Positions 21,952 through 35,220 are shown, counted from the first letter of the stretch. The stretch is 64,000 nucleotides of DNA from Riptortus pedestris (GCA_019009955.1 CM032233.1:121572501-121636500); one strand, 5' to 3'. Translations and numbers: made by a program. Notes: generated from the letters alone by a model not told the origin.

Positions 21952-22219
21952 GGCCCGTCAAGCAGGGGTAAACGAAGCAGATTTCCCACGTAGCTGGTAT
22001 GCCACACTAGTGAACAATAAAGTACTAATAACTAGCTTAATAATTGCGTTAAGAGAAAATGTATAGAACAACAATTGTAGAACATCAAGAGTCTTGACAA
22101 GACTCGACCTATAACATTTTTCGAACCGACTCATAGTAATGAAGATATTTTGAATTTGAAAATTGCGACATGAGTACAACCTGAATAGCTGAGTTTCCTT
22201 AAGGGAAATCTGCTAAAAA
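21952..22219 (+). mobile_element. Short family A copy with both termini (A13)
   Basis: Starts aaggcccgtcaagcagggg, continues aagcagatttcccacgtag, and ends tttccttaagggaaatctgctaaaa. It has lost the TA array and most of the middle, so is about 270 bp. Confidence 0.75.
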
Positions 22220-23129
22220 TAAAATTCTGACCCATCCCTCTGCACTGTTTAAAATACAGTGGACAAAATTAATCATGATCATGGACAGCATTCATCATTA
22301 TTAATTACGATTACTGAGGTAGCTTTGCTTGGGAGATATTTAGACTGAATGAAAAGGGTGAATTTTATTCATTGCAAGGCTATAATAGCCCCAGTCTATT
22401 TGCATATCATGTTTGTGCATTTATTTTTAATAAATTTTACAGCTTTCTGGGAACAGCCCTTAGTACGATTGTAGCTATGTTACAATATAAACGTGAAAAT
22501 AACAAAATGATAAAAAGAAAATCCCTTCCTACTCAATCCCTCTTCATTATTCAACAAAATGTGAAAAATGTAGATAATAATCATCGATTGTATTCTTCAT
22601 TACTGTGCATCACCTACCCCCTTTCCTACCAAAAGCCTACCCTTGTCGGCGGATGTGACCCTGGCTGGCCTAGAGCTTAGTGGCTGCCTGTCCACAACTT
22701 CAACTCCTGCATGTTGTGCAAATTCAGCATTGTTTGCTTAAATTATTGTAACTCGAGATATTCTAAAATTTAAACCATCAAAATGTTATAATAATTTACC
22801 TATTTGTGGGTAATAAATAACTGTGGTAAAGGTAACCATGGCTTAATATAGATTAAGAAAATTAAGGGGAGGGGGATCTCTTCAGTTAGTGAGAAAAATC
22901 CCAGAAACAAATTTACGTGATTTTTATTCCTAATTATCCTCGCAATATACATTGTAAAAATATTAATGCAGACATAAGACCAATCCGGCTTTCCGAAAGT
23001 ACATATATTGAGGCCATTCAATTTGATTAAATTATATTAGCAAGGTTTAATTGAAGGCTAAGTTATATATTTATGAGCATATCATGTTTATGCACTATTA
23101 TTTGACAATACTTACTCAAAATAGAAAAA
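22220..23129. other. Unassigned spacer
   Basis: Several short open frames, none with recognisable motifs. Confidence 0.45.
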
Positions 23130-23639
23130 TTTACAATTTTTGTTAGGTGGATTTTTGCAGAAAAACGAACACAGAACGAAATAATGCGATTTTTTACTTT
23201 GTGCCTCCCTGATAACCCCCACGCCAGTTCGTTCCAAAAATATTAATATAGTTTATGCTCAAGAAGGCACTAATAATCAGCCACATAAGGAGGTCGGATT
23301 AGTCTTTTGTAACCTTTAAAATTGTTGAACCCGTTCTAAAGTTATTAGTGTATTTCTCTTTTATACTTCGTTATACGGCAAAAGAGCATATAACAAAAGT
23401 TACTTTAAACATCAAATTAAACAACTTTTGTTATGTGTATGTTTGCTGAAAAACCTATAGGTAACGAAATATTGCGATATTTCATTTCAGGCTTCCCTAT
23501 AACCCCCACTCCTGCTCGTACCTAGCAATACCGGTACATCTTATAATCAGAGGAGTTATTTACTTGCCTAATTTTGCTTAGTTCGCTTCAGACTTGTAGA
23601 AAAACCATTTTAGTTTTGAAGAATAAATAAAAAAATGAA
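23130..23639 (-). mobile_element. Helitron family B, inverted fragment
   Basis: Inverted forms of the family B phrases: acttcgttatacggcaaaag, taacaaaagttactttaaac, cctataacccccactcctgc. The internal module is seen twice; no terminus. Confidence 0.65.
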
Positions 23640-23861
23640 AGTCTCTCTCTATTGTTAAACACGCCGTGTATATAACAATATTTATAATAAATTTAATTTT
23701 CAATAAGGCTGGTTCTATACATTTGATCCGACATCTTCCCTCTATTAAGGAACTTGATCTTTTTTTTTTTTACATAAAACGATTAAATATCGAGTTTGAT
23801 AACGATCAAACAAAAATTGCGATCGCTAGAGCGTTAACAGACTAAAATATATCATAATTCG

Positions 23862-24570
23862 TGTGTTGCTGGATGTGGGAGTGCAGATCTGGGAAACAGG
23901 TCTCAATAACACGAAGTCTTCCCACCAATTTATTTATTCACGCACAAGGCCTTTCGGCACTAACGTGCCATCATCAGGTGCTAACCAACAAACAATAAAG
24001 AAACAAGCTTAGGCCAAGTTAAGCATCCAACAATTACATTTTGAAATATTTTAACAAAATAGAATTTCATACTAAAATCAGTCTTACGAAAACGTCCTAA
24101 CTTAAAACTACTAGAATCTAAGTCAAACATTAAAAGAATATATTATAGTTCAATTAATTAAAATAGTTAAAGTGAATAAATACTCTAAATATTAACAACA
24201 CATGTATACCCTATGAAAAAGTTACTATAAATTAACAATTATCCTACCTTCTGCTGTATAATTGACGTTAACGCCACGGCTTTGGGGCCACTACTGGCGA
24301 CTAGCAGAGATGGAGGAGGCCTACTCAACAGGACAGAACTTGGCATTTCCAATTGCACATTTAGGCAGACACCCCTCCGTCTCTCCAGCTCAATGTAGAG
24401 AGGTTCCAATTTCTGAATTAGTTTATGGTTATATTCCCTCGCAAATAAAGCTACCACAGCTAGCTAGTTGTGGGGCATTTTCGTGCTTTTCTTTCCCCAA
24501 ATGCTGGAGAAACGTTGAGTCCATTATCGACAGATGCTCCTGGCACCTTTTCTTTAATTTCCTTGAAGTC
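23862..24570 (-). mobile_element. Unclassified retroelement-like insert in A14
   Basis: GC-richer than its host element, with no terminal repeats that I can define. It contains the hammerhead-like motif at 23951-23977 followed (minus strand) by gtgaataaataaattgg, the arrangement seen at some Penelope-like element ends. Short minus-strand frames upstream (24239-24457) are not recognised. Confidence 0.35.
23951..23977 (-). ncRNA. Hammerhead-like core (motif 2)
   Basis: On the minus strand: CTGATGA, T, stem GGCAC / GTGCC with loop GTTA, GAAA. All conserved core positions of stem II and the two single-stranded boxes are present. As in motif 1, stem III and a UH cleavage site are not obvious in the following bases (GGCCTTGTGCG). 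Confidence 0.45.
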
Positions 24571-24955
24571 CTAAAATATATATATAATTTTGAACGGACC
24601 TCATTTTCGTCATCTCCTGCGTAGGATCGATGGACATTTGAAGAAATTTCGAAAATCGGGAGGGAGATAGATAGAGAGAGAGAGAGAGTTGTGCTCCCGA
24701 TTATTACTATTTTAATGAGTTTAAAGTTAGTTATATGATTCTTAATAGTTATAATGTGTTTAAAAGTTCCCTGCATCATTAGCATTACTCTGTAGAGCAT
24801 TTGTGGGCGACCCCCGGCCCGCGAGACATTTTGAAAAACACAATCAAACAAAAATATTACACTACTAACTCCAAATGAGGAAGATGAGGACATATTTGTG
24901 CAGTTTGCATTACTTATAAACGCGGAAAGTTATTGACGAAAGTTAATAAATCAAT

Positions 24956-25436
24956 AAAAAGTCCGTCACGCAGGGGCTGCGTAAACTAAGCAGATTTCCC
25001 ACGTGAAGATTTACAATAGAGAAATTTTACGAGAATCGAACAGTTACGGAAACGGCCGAACTAACTTTAGACGGAAACTCACGACTAGCCGTTAGTCAAG
25101 TTAGCAGATCTCATTTCGTCCGTTACAATTAATAAAAATGCAAATATCTTGGTTAGTATTCAAGATAGAGAATGTATGCATAGAACAATATTTATAGTCA
25201 ATTTAATTTGCAATACGATTGGTTCTATACAAATATTTGATCCGACGTATGGTAACGGAGATATTTCGAATTTTCGAAAATTCCTCCTCTAACCCCCCCC
25301 CCTCTCCCACTGGTCCGATTTCAGCCATTAACGAACTTGATCTGTCATTTTGCATAAAACGTTTAAATATCGAGTTTGGTAACGATCAAACAAAAATTGC
25401 GACCGCTAGAGCGTTAACAGACAAATATATATACAT

Positions 25437-25512
<76 letters not shown>

Positions 25513-25553
25513 GAGCTCAATAGCTGATTTCCCTTAAGGGAAACCTGCTAAAA
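24956..25553 (+). mobile_element. Family A full-length copy (A15)
   Basis: Starts aaaaagtccgtcacgcaggg, carries a CA-then-TA array at 25432-25511, and ends gatttcccttaagggaaacc tgctaaaa. It is the best copy for reading the element in its own orientation. Confidence 0.8.
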
Positions 25554-25761
25554 CAGCCTGGGAGGCTGACTGACGATAATTTGAAAAATGCTTTTCGTCT
25601 TTTTATCAGTGGAATTAATCCAAACATCGATGGATTAGCTTCCCAAATTCAAACTCATTGATTGTACCATGCTGTACCTATTTTTATCATTTCATTTTGT
25701 CATTTTAATAAATTGTATTATAATTACATTGTCGTTATAATTTCATGTCTGATATCTATCG
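25554..25761. other. Unassigned spacer
   Basis: No supported feature. Confidence 0.4.
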
Positions 25762-26766
25762 TTAACCCTAGAATGGTAGTGAACGTAAAAATTACGTATG
25801 ATCTGGTTTGAACTGTTATCAAAGGGCCATTAACGACCCCACCACCCCCATCCCTCAGCTATGAGCCCTCCAGACAGTTCGGCCTTCACCTCCGCCAAGT
25901 GCAGCTAAGTAAACCTTCCCACTCATCCAATACTATTTTTTGAAATAAAAACGACACGTAATATTTACGTATCAATACTATTAACCGCAACTTTTTGCCA
26001 CGTAAAATTTACGTATCGCTACTACTAACCGGGTTTTATGCCATAACTTAGTTAATATTATTCTCAATTTATTTTTATATTCTACTTTATTTTCTCTTAA
26101 TGTTTTTAACTTTTATTTTTGAATATAAAAAAGACCAAGATGTATAGAAATAATATAAATAATCTGTTTATAGTTTCGGAAAAATGGAGAAAAAATATTC
26201 AAAGGATGAAGAAATCAGAAATTTGTTGAAAGAACTCTCCGATGAGTCAGATGGGGAAAATGACAATTATGAAATAGATGGATATGGATACGACAGCGAT
26301 GATGATCCGGAGTATTCTTCAAGAGATGAGGAAGTTGAACCTTCGGAAATGATAGCAACACAGAGTGGGCTAGGTAGCGAAAAAAATGAGAAAATGTTAG
26401 AACACATCAAGGCAATCGAAGAAAGAGAAGAAACACAGAGCCAAAAAAAAACCTAAAACCTCTCAAGCACACAATATTGACAGATCAGTCACAATAAATG
26501 TAGAAGGTGGGGTTGTGCTTGGTAAGAATGGAGCACACAACCTCCGGAACGTGTTTCGAACAAAGCGCCTGAAAGGAATGTCGTGCACATTATTAGATAT
26601 TAACGTAGATATAAGTTAAAGATAAGTGTTTGTTTTAATAAAATAAAAAAAATAGTCCCAATATTAACAAATTTTGAATAATTTCACCAATTACCAGTTG
26701 AACTCGTAAAATTTACGTATCACTATCATTAATCGGGAAATAATATCACTACCGTTCTAGGTTTAA
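25762..26766 (+). mobile_element. 1-kb piggyBac-family derivative with TTAA flanks
   Basis: TTAA at 25762-25765 and 26763-26766. Terminal repeats CCCTAGAATGGTAGTGA and, inverted, ACCTAGAACGGTAGTGA; the first bases match the known piggyBac-type terminus. Subterminal repeats built on the palindrome ACGTAAATTTACGT followed by atcnntactattaaccg occur at about 25783, 25953, 25999 and 26704. Its length and the remnant frame inside indicate an internally deleted copy. Confidence 0.85.
26184..26456 (+). pseudogene. piggyBac transposase N-terminal remnant
   Basis: Ninety residues, very acidic (DESDGENDNYEIDGYGYDSD, then DDPEYSSRDEEVEPSE), like the disordered start of piggyBac-family transposases. It ends at a poly-A run; a later frame has GGVVLGKNG, which resembles the G-K-D-G-x-x-W motif that follows in this family. 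The DDD catalytic core and Cys-rich tail are absent. The transposase identity rests mainly on position within the element. Confidence 0.6.
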
Positions 26767-27006
26767 AAATTATGAACACTACTTTAAAATGCACTACTTT
26801 TGGGTATGAGGTTGGGGATCTATTGCATGAGATTGACGACCTATTGCATGAGATTGGGTTGATTGGAGGAAATTATTGATATAGGGGCTAAAGGATTTCT
26901 TTGAAAATGAGTTGCATTACTCTGTAAAAGTTTGGAAGGTTGTGGCGTCAATAGGAGACTAAACACTAGTTTTTATTAGGGCGAGAGAGAGAGAGTGCGA
27001 GGGGAA

Positions 27007-27013
27007 TGAGTCA
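27007..27013 (+). promoter_or_regulatory. AP-1 site TGAGTCA
   Basis: Perfect TRE consensus about 205 bases upstream of the kayak start codon. Fos/Jun dimers bind this sequence, so autoregulation is possible (inference). Confidence 0.5.
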
Positions 27014-27136
27014 TGGGCTATAGAATGAGCGTGGCGTAGAGAGCGAGAGAGACAGAGGGAGCGAGTGAACATGAGAGGTAAGAAGGGGAGGGAGTGAGAT
27101 GGATATAGGAGTGACGCGAGGACAGGACTTCCCCGG

Positions 27137-27143
27137 TGAGTCA
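27137..27143 (+). promoter_or_regulatory. AP-1 site TGAGTCA
   Basis: Second perfect TRE consensus, 130 bases after the first and about 75 bases before the start codon. Confidence 0.5.
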
Positions 27144-27217
27144 TAGCTAGGGGGGGAGGGGGAGGGAGAGAGTGAGTGAGAGGGCAGTAGCTAACGAGTT
27201 CTAGTAGAGAGCGGATC

Positions 27218-27289
27218 ATGTTCAAGCTGGTGGATAGCGAGAAGCTGATATCCAAGACCCACTATACCTCCCTCATGTCTATAGAATCG
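27218..27289 (+). CDS. kay: kayak coding exon 1 (candidate isoform-specific start)
   Basis: ATG followed by 24 codons ([24 protein letters not shown]) and a good donor, TCG|GTGAGT. It ends in phase 0, exactly what the next exon requires. It is less AT-rich than the surroundings. Assignment rests on frame, donor quality, promoter-like upstream sequence and strand; no homologue was checked. Confidence 0.7.
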
Positions 27290-30200
27290 GTGAGTAGAGC
27301 ATCTCTCATCTAGGGCCTAAGTAGAATTGGCGCCAGCTCCCTCCCAAATGCCCTCAACACACAGCCCAACTAATAAATGTGACATGTCTCTTTGTTCTCG
27401 CTCCGAAAAAAAGCAACTATTTGTAAGTAAATGACGTCATTGGCACTGCCCTTGGATCTACGGCCACTTCCTACTCTTACAACACGCAAATCATATTCAC
27501 TCGATTTTTATTCTTACCTTAGAATAAAAAAAAAAAAATGTGTATTTGATAATATGTAAAAGAAATGTTAGTGATAACCAATATCAAATATAGGCTAGCC
27601 CCCATGTTTACTCCCATCTCCTCCAAGCAAAACAGTCAACAACCCACATTTTTCCATAGACTGAATAAAAACAGAATTGTTCTTCTTTAGCATTAAACCT
27701 GTTTTATTCCATAGAGTAAATGACGCTGCCCTATCATTTTTATTGTTTTACCTTAGACGTCATTCATTAACGTCAAACTTTTGAACAATATTCCTATCCT
27801 ACATTTGATCCTTGTGAATTCGAAATTAGATTTGATTCGCAAAAATGATCGCAAGGAGTAAAATTCTAAGATATTATAATTGTAAGTAGAAAGATGTGTT
27901 AGTAAAAGAATATTTGTGTAGAGTGAGGTTAAACTTGAGACGTTTCTAGGTATTTGGAGTAGTAGGTTGGAATATAAGGCTCATCTTTATCTGGACTGTA
28001 CTTTTGTGGAAATAGTAACAGCTTATCTATTGACTGAACAGTTGTAATTTGCCTCAACCTCCCAGTAGATGTTAGGACTCGAATCACTCGTTTTTCTGGT
28101 CCCTTTTCTCACATTTCCATTTGTTTTACCTAACATTTACTCTCTCACAATTCTGGAAAGACTTTTTGGAGGTTATTCAGAATTAATTATTTATTAGATT
28201 TTGGAAAACATGCCATGATAGTCATTTTTCGATGAACTGTTTGCGGTTTGCTCTATATCACAGCATTCTTTAGATTACTGAGTTGTTAAACCTTGAGTTT
28301 GATTACAGTTTGCCTTAGGGTTTTATGAATTATATTAATGCCATTTTTTTTTAATTTAGTAAACGCTCTTTCTTTACTTGTACACAATTAAGAAAAGTAT
28401 TGCTGCTGGCAATTCAAAGATTATTCGGTTAAAAGGCAGTAGTTAGTAGGATATTTCTGCTTTATTTTACACTGCCCAAGTTTAGTTTTATTATAATTTC
28501 TCTTGTATTTGCTAAATCAGATTAATGTTTCTCTAGTACCTATTTATCCATTATTTTCTATAAAGCCATTGGCACATCAAATCTCTGATATTTTGAGCAA
28601 TTTTCAATAAACACGGTTATTTGTTTACTTCATGAGAACCTTGAGTAAAATGTTTTTCTCAGCTAGGTTTTTAACAAAATTGATCGAATACTTTTATGAT
28701 ATTGAAAATGTGACCTAGTTTTTTAAGCGATTTTTAGTTATAGCTCAACAAACACTGTATAATTAATACTAATAAAACAATAATTACTGAAAATATAAAC
28801 ATAGTTTTTAACATTTCTTTTAATTATATAAAATAGTGCATACTTAAAATAAATATTGACACAGCGATATTTTTAAAAATCTTATATTAAGTGACAGTTT
28901 TGATAAAAAGTTATTTGCAGAAATGAAGCTTTTCTGCTTATTCATTTGCATTTTTTATTACTAATACATTATAATCATCAAATATGAAGTTCCTTATTGT
29001 AGAATAAATTAATATAATGTTAATAAAAACTAAGTAGATTTCTTTTCAAGCTCTCTTCAATCAATATTTTCTGTATCAACTTTGAATCATTTTTTACACT
29101 TCACTTTTATTTTAGCGAGCCCCATTTGATGGTATTTGCCCAGCATTTCACCTCTTCTATTAGCGGCACCAGCCGTCCACTCATACTAATTATCAGGTTC
29201 CTAGCTATAATAATCCCTCACCCCTCTCTTAAATGCTCTTAATCCTACTGCGCACGACATATTGCCATATTCCCTCTTTAGAACTAATTGACACAAATGT
29301 ATAATAGGGTTCTTATGCTTATATTCCAATAAAACCAATTCCCCTGATATAAATGATTACAAAAGTCCTCAATGAAAATTGTTTGCCCAATAGCCCTTAT
29401 GAAGGGTCAAGGGCAGCCAGTTTACATTTGCGAGAGGCTCAGTGACCAGCTTGGCACGATCCTGTTCATTTTAGAGTGGTATTGCAGACCAAAGATTCGT
29501 AATTGATTATTCGGCTAGGTGCTCCATTGCTGGGCTCTAGGGGATAGATACAAGTCTAGTCGTTCAAGCTCAGCAATTCCACATCAATATAAAATTAAGG
29601 CGGTATTCGCACGTTCAATTATCATTGTAGCTGCAACAGCAACTACTGATTTTTCCAGGGTCCTGCAGTCATTTTCAATTGTCTTCTGAACGAGGGTATT
29701 TATTACTAAAGGTTTCAGGAATTCTTATAGTGTCTTTCCTTCATAGCGTGTTGCCTCTTTAATCTGACTAATGTTAGGGATTAGCCAGTATGAGTATTGA
29801 GACTTGGATGGAGCTCTCCACAGCCAGAACTGTCACTACAAGTGGTAAAATATATTGAGCTCACATGGCAGATATGGAAAAAAAAGTCTGTCTGGTAGAG
29901 TGAGGGAATTCTTCTTTTACAATGCAACATTCGTATCTAGCTACAGGAGTTTATCTTCTTTTATGGACAATAAATTCTAGTCAATTGTGCGGTATTCATC
30001 TTAACCTTCATTTTGGGGCCTGATATAGAGGGGGGGGCATACCGATGGTCCCTCTTTTGTAACACATCATTGGAATGTTACTGTTGAGTACCCTTGAAAA
30101 TATCAATACTATTTGAATTTCTAATTTTGAAAGTGGAAGATAAGTTGAGCCGGAAAGTGGGCGGTGGTTTCCCTGCCCCAGCCCTATTGAATGTCAAAAT

Positions 30201-33200
30201 TAGTTCAGATTGTCTATCTCTATTGGAATCACTGACAACCACAATAACTATAACTCCCTCAATAACATAATAAGGATTTCTTTTTCTTAAATCTCTTTAA
30301 ATTGAATATCTTTGTGGGATATGACTCTTCTGATCAGTGATAATCATAAAAGTTATAATTTATTTATGAGCATCCACTGTGCAACTATGGCTAAATAAAA
30401 AAAATATCATATAAATAAATTTAGTGGTTAGTTTTATTTTAATATTATCATTGAAATAAATAATAACCACTAAATACTCATTTTTTTGAGAAACCTATTT
30501 TATTTATATTTCTTGCTATTTGAATTTATATAAATCATTCATACTTCTTTTTGAGGTATATTGTCAGTTTTTATGTTGCACAAGTTCTGTAAGGAGCAGA
30601 CAGCTTAAAAATTAACTGTTTCTGCCCTTTCCTAATTTATCACCAAAATAAATTTATAATGGTATGTATAGTGTTCATATTTAACTGTTAAATTTCAATT
30701 ATGCAATTTTCTTTCTTATTACATCCGAGGAACGTACTGAAGTATAACGCTTGAGTTACAATATCCTCTTCAAATTGCCTAAGAAATGATGTTATTACTA
30801 GACATTAGATGTTGGTATATTTTGTTCCCCTTTGAATCTATATGAATATATCTGATTGGATTTTCAGTGCAGTATGAAATTAAGTGTTTATTCTTTTTGG
30901 CTGCTTGATAGATTATGCTATTAAAAAGTATTTCTTTAAATTATTCATTCTTGGAAATATGTTCTTAGTGCCTATTGAATAATTTGTTGAAATATTCTTG
31001 TCAATGATGAAAAGTCTTCACTTTTTATTTATCTTGAAGGTTTATTGCCTGCTATATTTATTTTTATGTACTACTTAAACATTTTCCTTACTTTTTGACA
31101 TTGAGCAATTAGTTCAAACTTGTGTTTTTATTTAATTTATTTTTAAAAGTGAGTCAAGTATGTCTTAAATTAGTTTGACCCACTTTTTTTTTTTTTTTTA
31201 TTTCTGTGTGTGATTTAACAATCTCTTTTTTTGCTTTGTTAGTAGAAAAACTTGCAAAGTACAGCACATTAAGGTTTGAAAATGAATCAATGTGTTTATA
31301 TAGTTAGTAAATAATTTTAAAAACTAGGCTTCATTCTTTTCCGTCTAGCCACATGTATACAAAAAATGAAAATAGCCACTTAAATATCAAAGCTTTATTT
31401 ACTAGTTGAGAAGAACATAACTTCATTGTTCACAGTATGCCTATATTAAAAACTCTTAAATGAGTACTAATAAAATTGTTGACTTCCTCTATAATTTTTA
31501 GTGTATATCCCGTTTATACTTCGTTATATGACAAGTGTATATAACAAAAGTTAATTTTAAAAAAATAAACAACATTTGTTATGTGCATGTTTTGGCAAAA
31601 ACCAATAGGAAACAAAATATGGCAATTTTTCACTTCAGGCCTCCCTTATAACCCCTACTCCTGCTCGCCTCTGAGAATATTAGTATAGCCTATAGTCTAA
31701 GTTGGGTTAGTAGTAATACATGTACCAAGTTTCATAACATTCGGTTCAGCAGTTTGGGCGTGAAAAGGTAACAGACAGACACCAAAGGCACAAATTGCAG
31801 ATAACGTGTCTATAGCATATGAAACGAAAAAGTATCGTGAAATTTCTATTAAAAAAATCAATGTGCAGACAGATGTTACAATTTTATATATATTTGTTTT
31901 ATTGAGGTGTTGCCAAAAAAAAGGAATAACAACAATCTACTTTGTTTACATTTCAGACATCACACCCAAACTAGGGCAAAATAGTTCAGGGAGGGCCAAA
32001 ACAGATCATTGCATTGTAATATGAAAGCCTATTTTTTTGGGGGAGGGGGGGGGGCAATACTTCCTTTACTACGTACAAGGAAGTGAAAATGTAAAATGTA
32101 GTTCTGGTCTGAAAAACAATTCCTGGGCCTACCCGGGTCTCTGCCTCCAGCATTTTTAGCCATTCCCTGGCAGGCTTCACGAATTATAATACCCAACTTT
32201 CACAAGTCTTCTAAACCATTATTTCATCATTTTTCTGGCCTACCTACTCCCTGCTGGTGACTCATATGACATCTTAGGCAGGTTGAGTGGTTCCATGGCT
32301 TTCAACTTGTCCCAGTTACCGCAGTCTGTACTATTTGATATACGCTATTAAATGATGTTAGGTTCACCATACAATTCATTAGTTTAGATACCCCATATGT
32401 GGTGTTGCTTAATGGCTCCAAATATTTTTAGAAATACGATGTACAACATTAAGAAAGGATCTAAAATATAAAGGGTTCAAAAATTGTTGCAATATTTTTA
32501 TTGGAGGAGCCAGAGTCTATTTCCAAAGATGAAGCTTACAAATGAATTCAATAATTTTCATTTAAATAGCACAAAAGTCAGGTGAAAATAGCTTACCACT
32601 CCTTTGTAGAGAGATTGTATTGTAGCCTAGTTAAAAAGTTTCATGGGAACAGAAACTGAGATTAGGTTGTTTTAGAAATTTATATTAACTAAGATAAGAG
32701 AAGCATGTAACTGTAAGAAAACACTTTCAAATCACAACTATACATTTATTATTATTAGGAAATTTGTTTCTACATATTTTTAACAAAAAAGGTATGCCTT
32801 AGTATTTTTAAAAAATTCTGATGACCTTGAGGAGAAGGTGAAAACGATTGTTGTTTGTTGTTCCATAAGGTTTTGGTGAAAAACTACTAGGTTAGAAACA
32901 ATGGCTCCCCACAATAATTGTTCTCAGAATGTTCTAGGCCTACATTTTGAAACCTAAAATCACCATAACCTTCCTTCTTAAGGAGCTTTGCTTTGTTTAG
33001 TTTATTATTTTCTGCACTATCATGGAACAACTCGAGAAATATAGAGAGACATTATTGAGTTGGATCGGAAATGGGCATTTAGTAAGTAAAGGAAATGAGT
33101 ACATAAGTGGTAATTACAATAGGTTTGTTTGTTTAGCTTCAAAAGAGTAAATTATCTCATAATGTGTATCTATCTTATGCCACCATTTTATCTTCTTCAG

Positions 33201-35140
33201 TGGTACAGCAGTGAGACTTACATTCTTCTAATAGCTCTTCTCTTAGACGTTTTTACTTCCCTCCTACAGTCTATTTTTGAACATCCAGAAACCAATTTTA
33301 TTTCTCTCTTTAAGATTGGGTATATTTCAGTAATCCCTTGCTAATATAAATTTGGAAGAATACTGATTTGTGGTTGCACCCAAAATTTCTTTGTGATTTA
33401 TCTACAACTGTAGGATTAACCTTAGCGGAATACAACTTATGGTTCTCTACAAGGTAGATGTTTCTGCAAACAGAAAGTTTCTATTTTCATGGTAATCACC
33501 CCAGAAACTACAGGTTTGGAGAGAAATCAGTATTTACTTGTTAGCAACAATCATTGCTTCAATGTGTTTTAAACGTCTATGTAAATAAGATTTGTCAATG
33601 CTAAAATAATGATTCAAACGAATATAATTACTCTGTGATTCTATATCATTTTTTAATTACAGTTAGATGGACTTAACAGTGGTGTGCCAACTAGAACTAC
33701 TGCCACCTTGACACCTACAACTTTGCGGAACATTGAACAAACATTTCAAGAATGCCAACCAGAATCTCACCAAAACCAAGCCAGATTTGTCCCTCCACTT
33801 GTTCAGCCATCGACTCAAGGTATTATATTTTCCGATGATAATTCAATATTTATCTAACAAAGAAATATTGGCAATTTACTATGTACAAAGTTTTCAGAAT
33901 GGCCAAACTTTAGAAGTTGATTCTAGTTTTTTCAAAGTTTTCAATAAAAATAAGTTCATCTGAGTTAATATTGGCTTTCCTTAAAAAAATTAATACAAAT
34001 TATATTAAGATGTATTCAGCATCAATAAGTAGTTTTGTAATATACTTTAAATCTATACAAATAAAATTCTAAGTTTTGTCAGATTTTGTATTTATATTTG
34101 GCAGGGATAAGTTTTATTTACGTTTCAGACCACTCTAAGAAATGGTGTCAAAATTGAAAATCTTGTTTGCCTGTGTCCTTCCGTTTGTTACTCAATCACT
34201 CAAAAACACCTTGGAGGATTTGTATGGACTTATATTTGACCGTGTGAGCCAATTATCCCAAGATACAACATAGGTTATATTGGAATTTGAATATTTACTG
34301 GGGGGGGGGATATTACTTCAACTTTAAATCGCATATTCATCAATATTTTCGTTACTATTGGTTTTATTGAGATAGAGTAAAGGGATAATTGTTTATAGAC
34401 TAATAATTTTGGTCTTACATTTTAATTGACACTTATGAACTATGAAGTTTTGACGTAAGACATCTGGTCACCAAAAAAATTTGTTATGTGCGAGTGAATT
34501 GTTAAAATTGTAAAAAAAAAAAATTTATGGAACCAAGGACACGGTTATTGCCTGTTAAATTTGCATTCTATGAAAATGCCGGAATAGAATTGAGCAATTT
34601 TTTGAACCTGAATAATTAGGGAATGAATATTGTGAATATTTGTTTTTTCATAACTTATACCATTCTCAGAATTTAGTGGTAGTTTACTTCGACAACGAAA
34701 CACATATTTGTCACTGTCTTCGTTAAAAATTGTTTTGATCAAAAGAGCGTAAAGAACAAATGTGTTTAGAATACAGTTTTTGATCTTTAAGTTTTATTTT
34801 AATTTATGAATTTAAAATGTCAACTTTAGACATCAGGTCACCAAAAACAGTTTTTTATGTTAGAATTGTATTTTTTTTTGGTTATCTGATGAAAATGATG
34901 GGATTGCTAAGTGCATAATTTAATCCAACCTGTATGTTATCGTCATTAAGCATTTAACCCATCAACAATGGGTAAAACAGCTAGTATTAAGAATATGATT
35001 CCTGATCTTCTAGTGGTATTTCATTCTTTTATTTAAAAAGTCTAATAGAATTAATGGAGCAAGCGTGGCTCACTTTTGCCTGCTGTGCTAGAGGTGCCTA
35101 GTTGGGATCCACTAAATTTTATTTGGTTGTGGAGTTAGTG

Positions 35141-35220
<80 letters not shown>

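Larger units (their letters stand above)
23640..24658 (+). mobile_element. Family A copy (A14) with a foreign insert
   Basis: Body ataacaatatttataataaa to gctagagcgttaacagacta (23840), then about 700 bp of different sequence. Family A resumes at atatataattttgaacggac (24577) to tcgaaaatcg (24658), where it is truncated before the hairpin. Confidence 0.65.
26960..27217 (+). promoter_or_regulatory. kay: GA-rich promoter / 5' UTR of kayak
   Basis: The segment has GAGAG runs (potential GAGA-factor sites), far higher GC and CpG than its surroundings, and lies directly before the first coding exon. It contains two perfect AP-1 sites. No clear TATA box was identified. The transcription start is not determined. 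Confidence 0.55.

Noticed and set aside
22372..22680. 102-residue + strand frame
   Set aside because: No conserved domain; its later part is low-complexity AT-rich translation.
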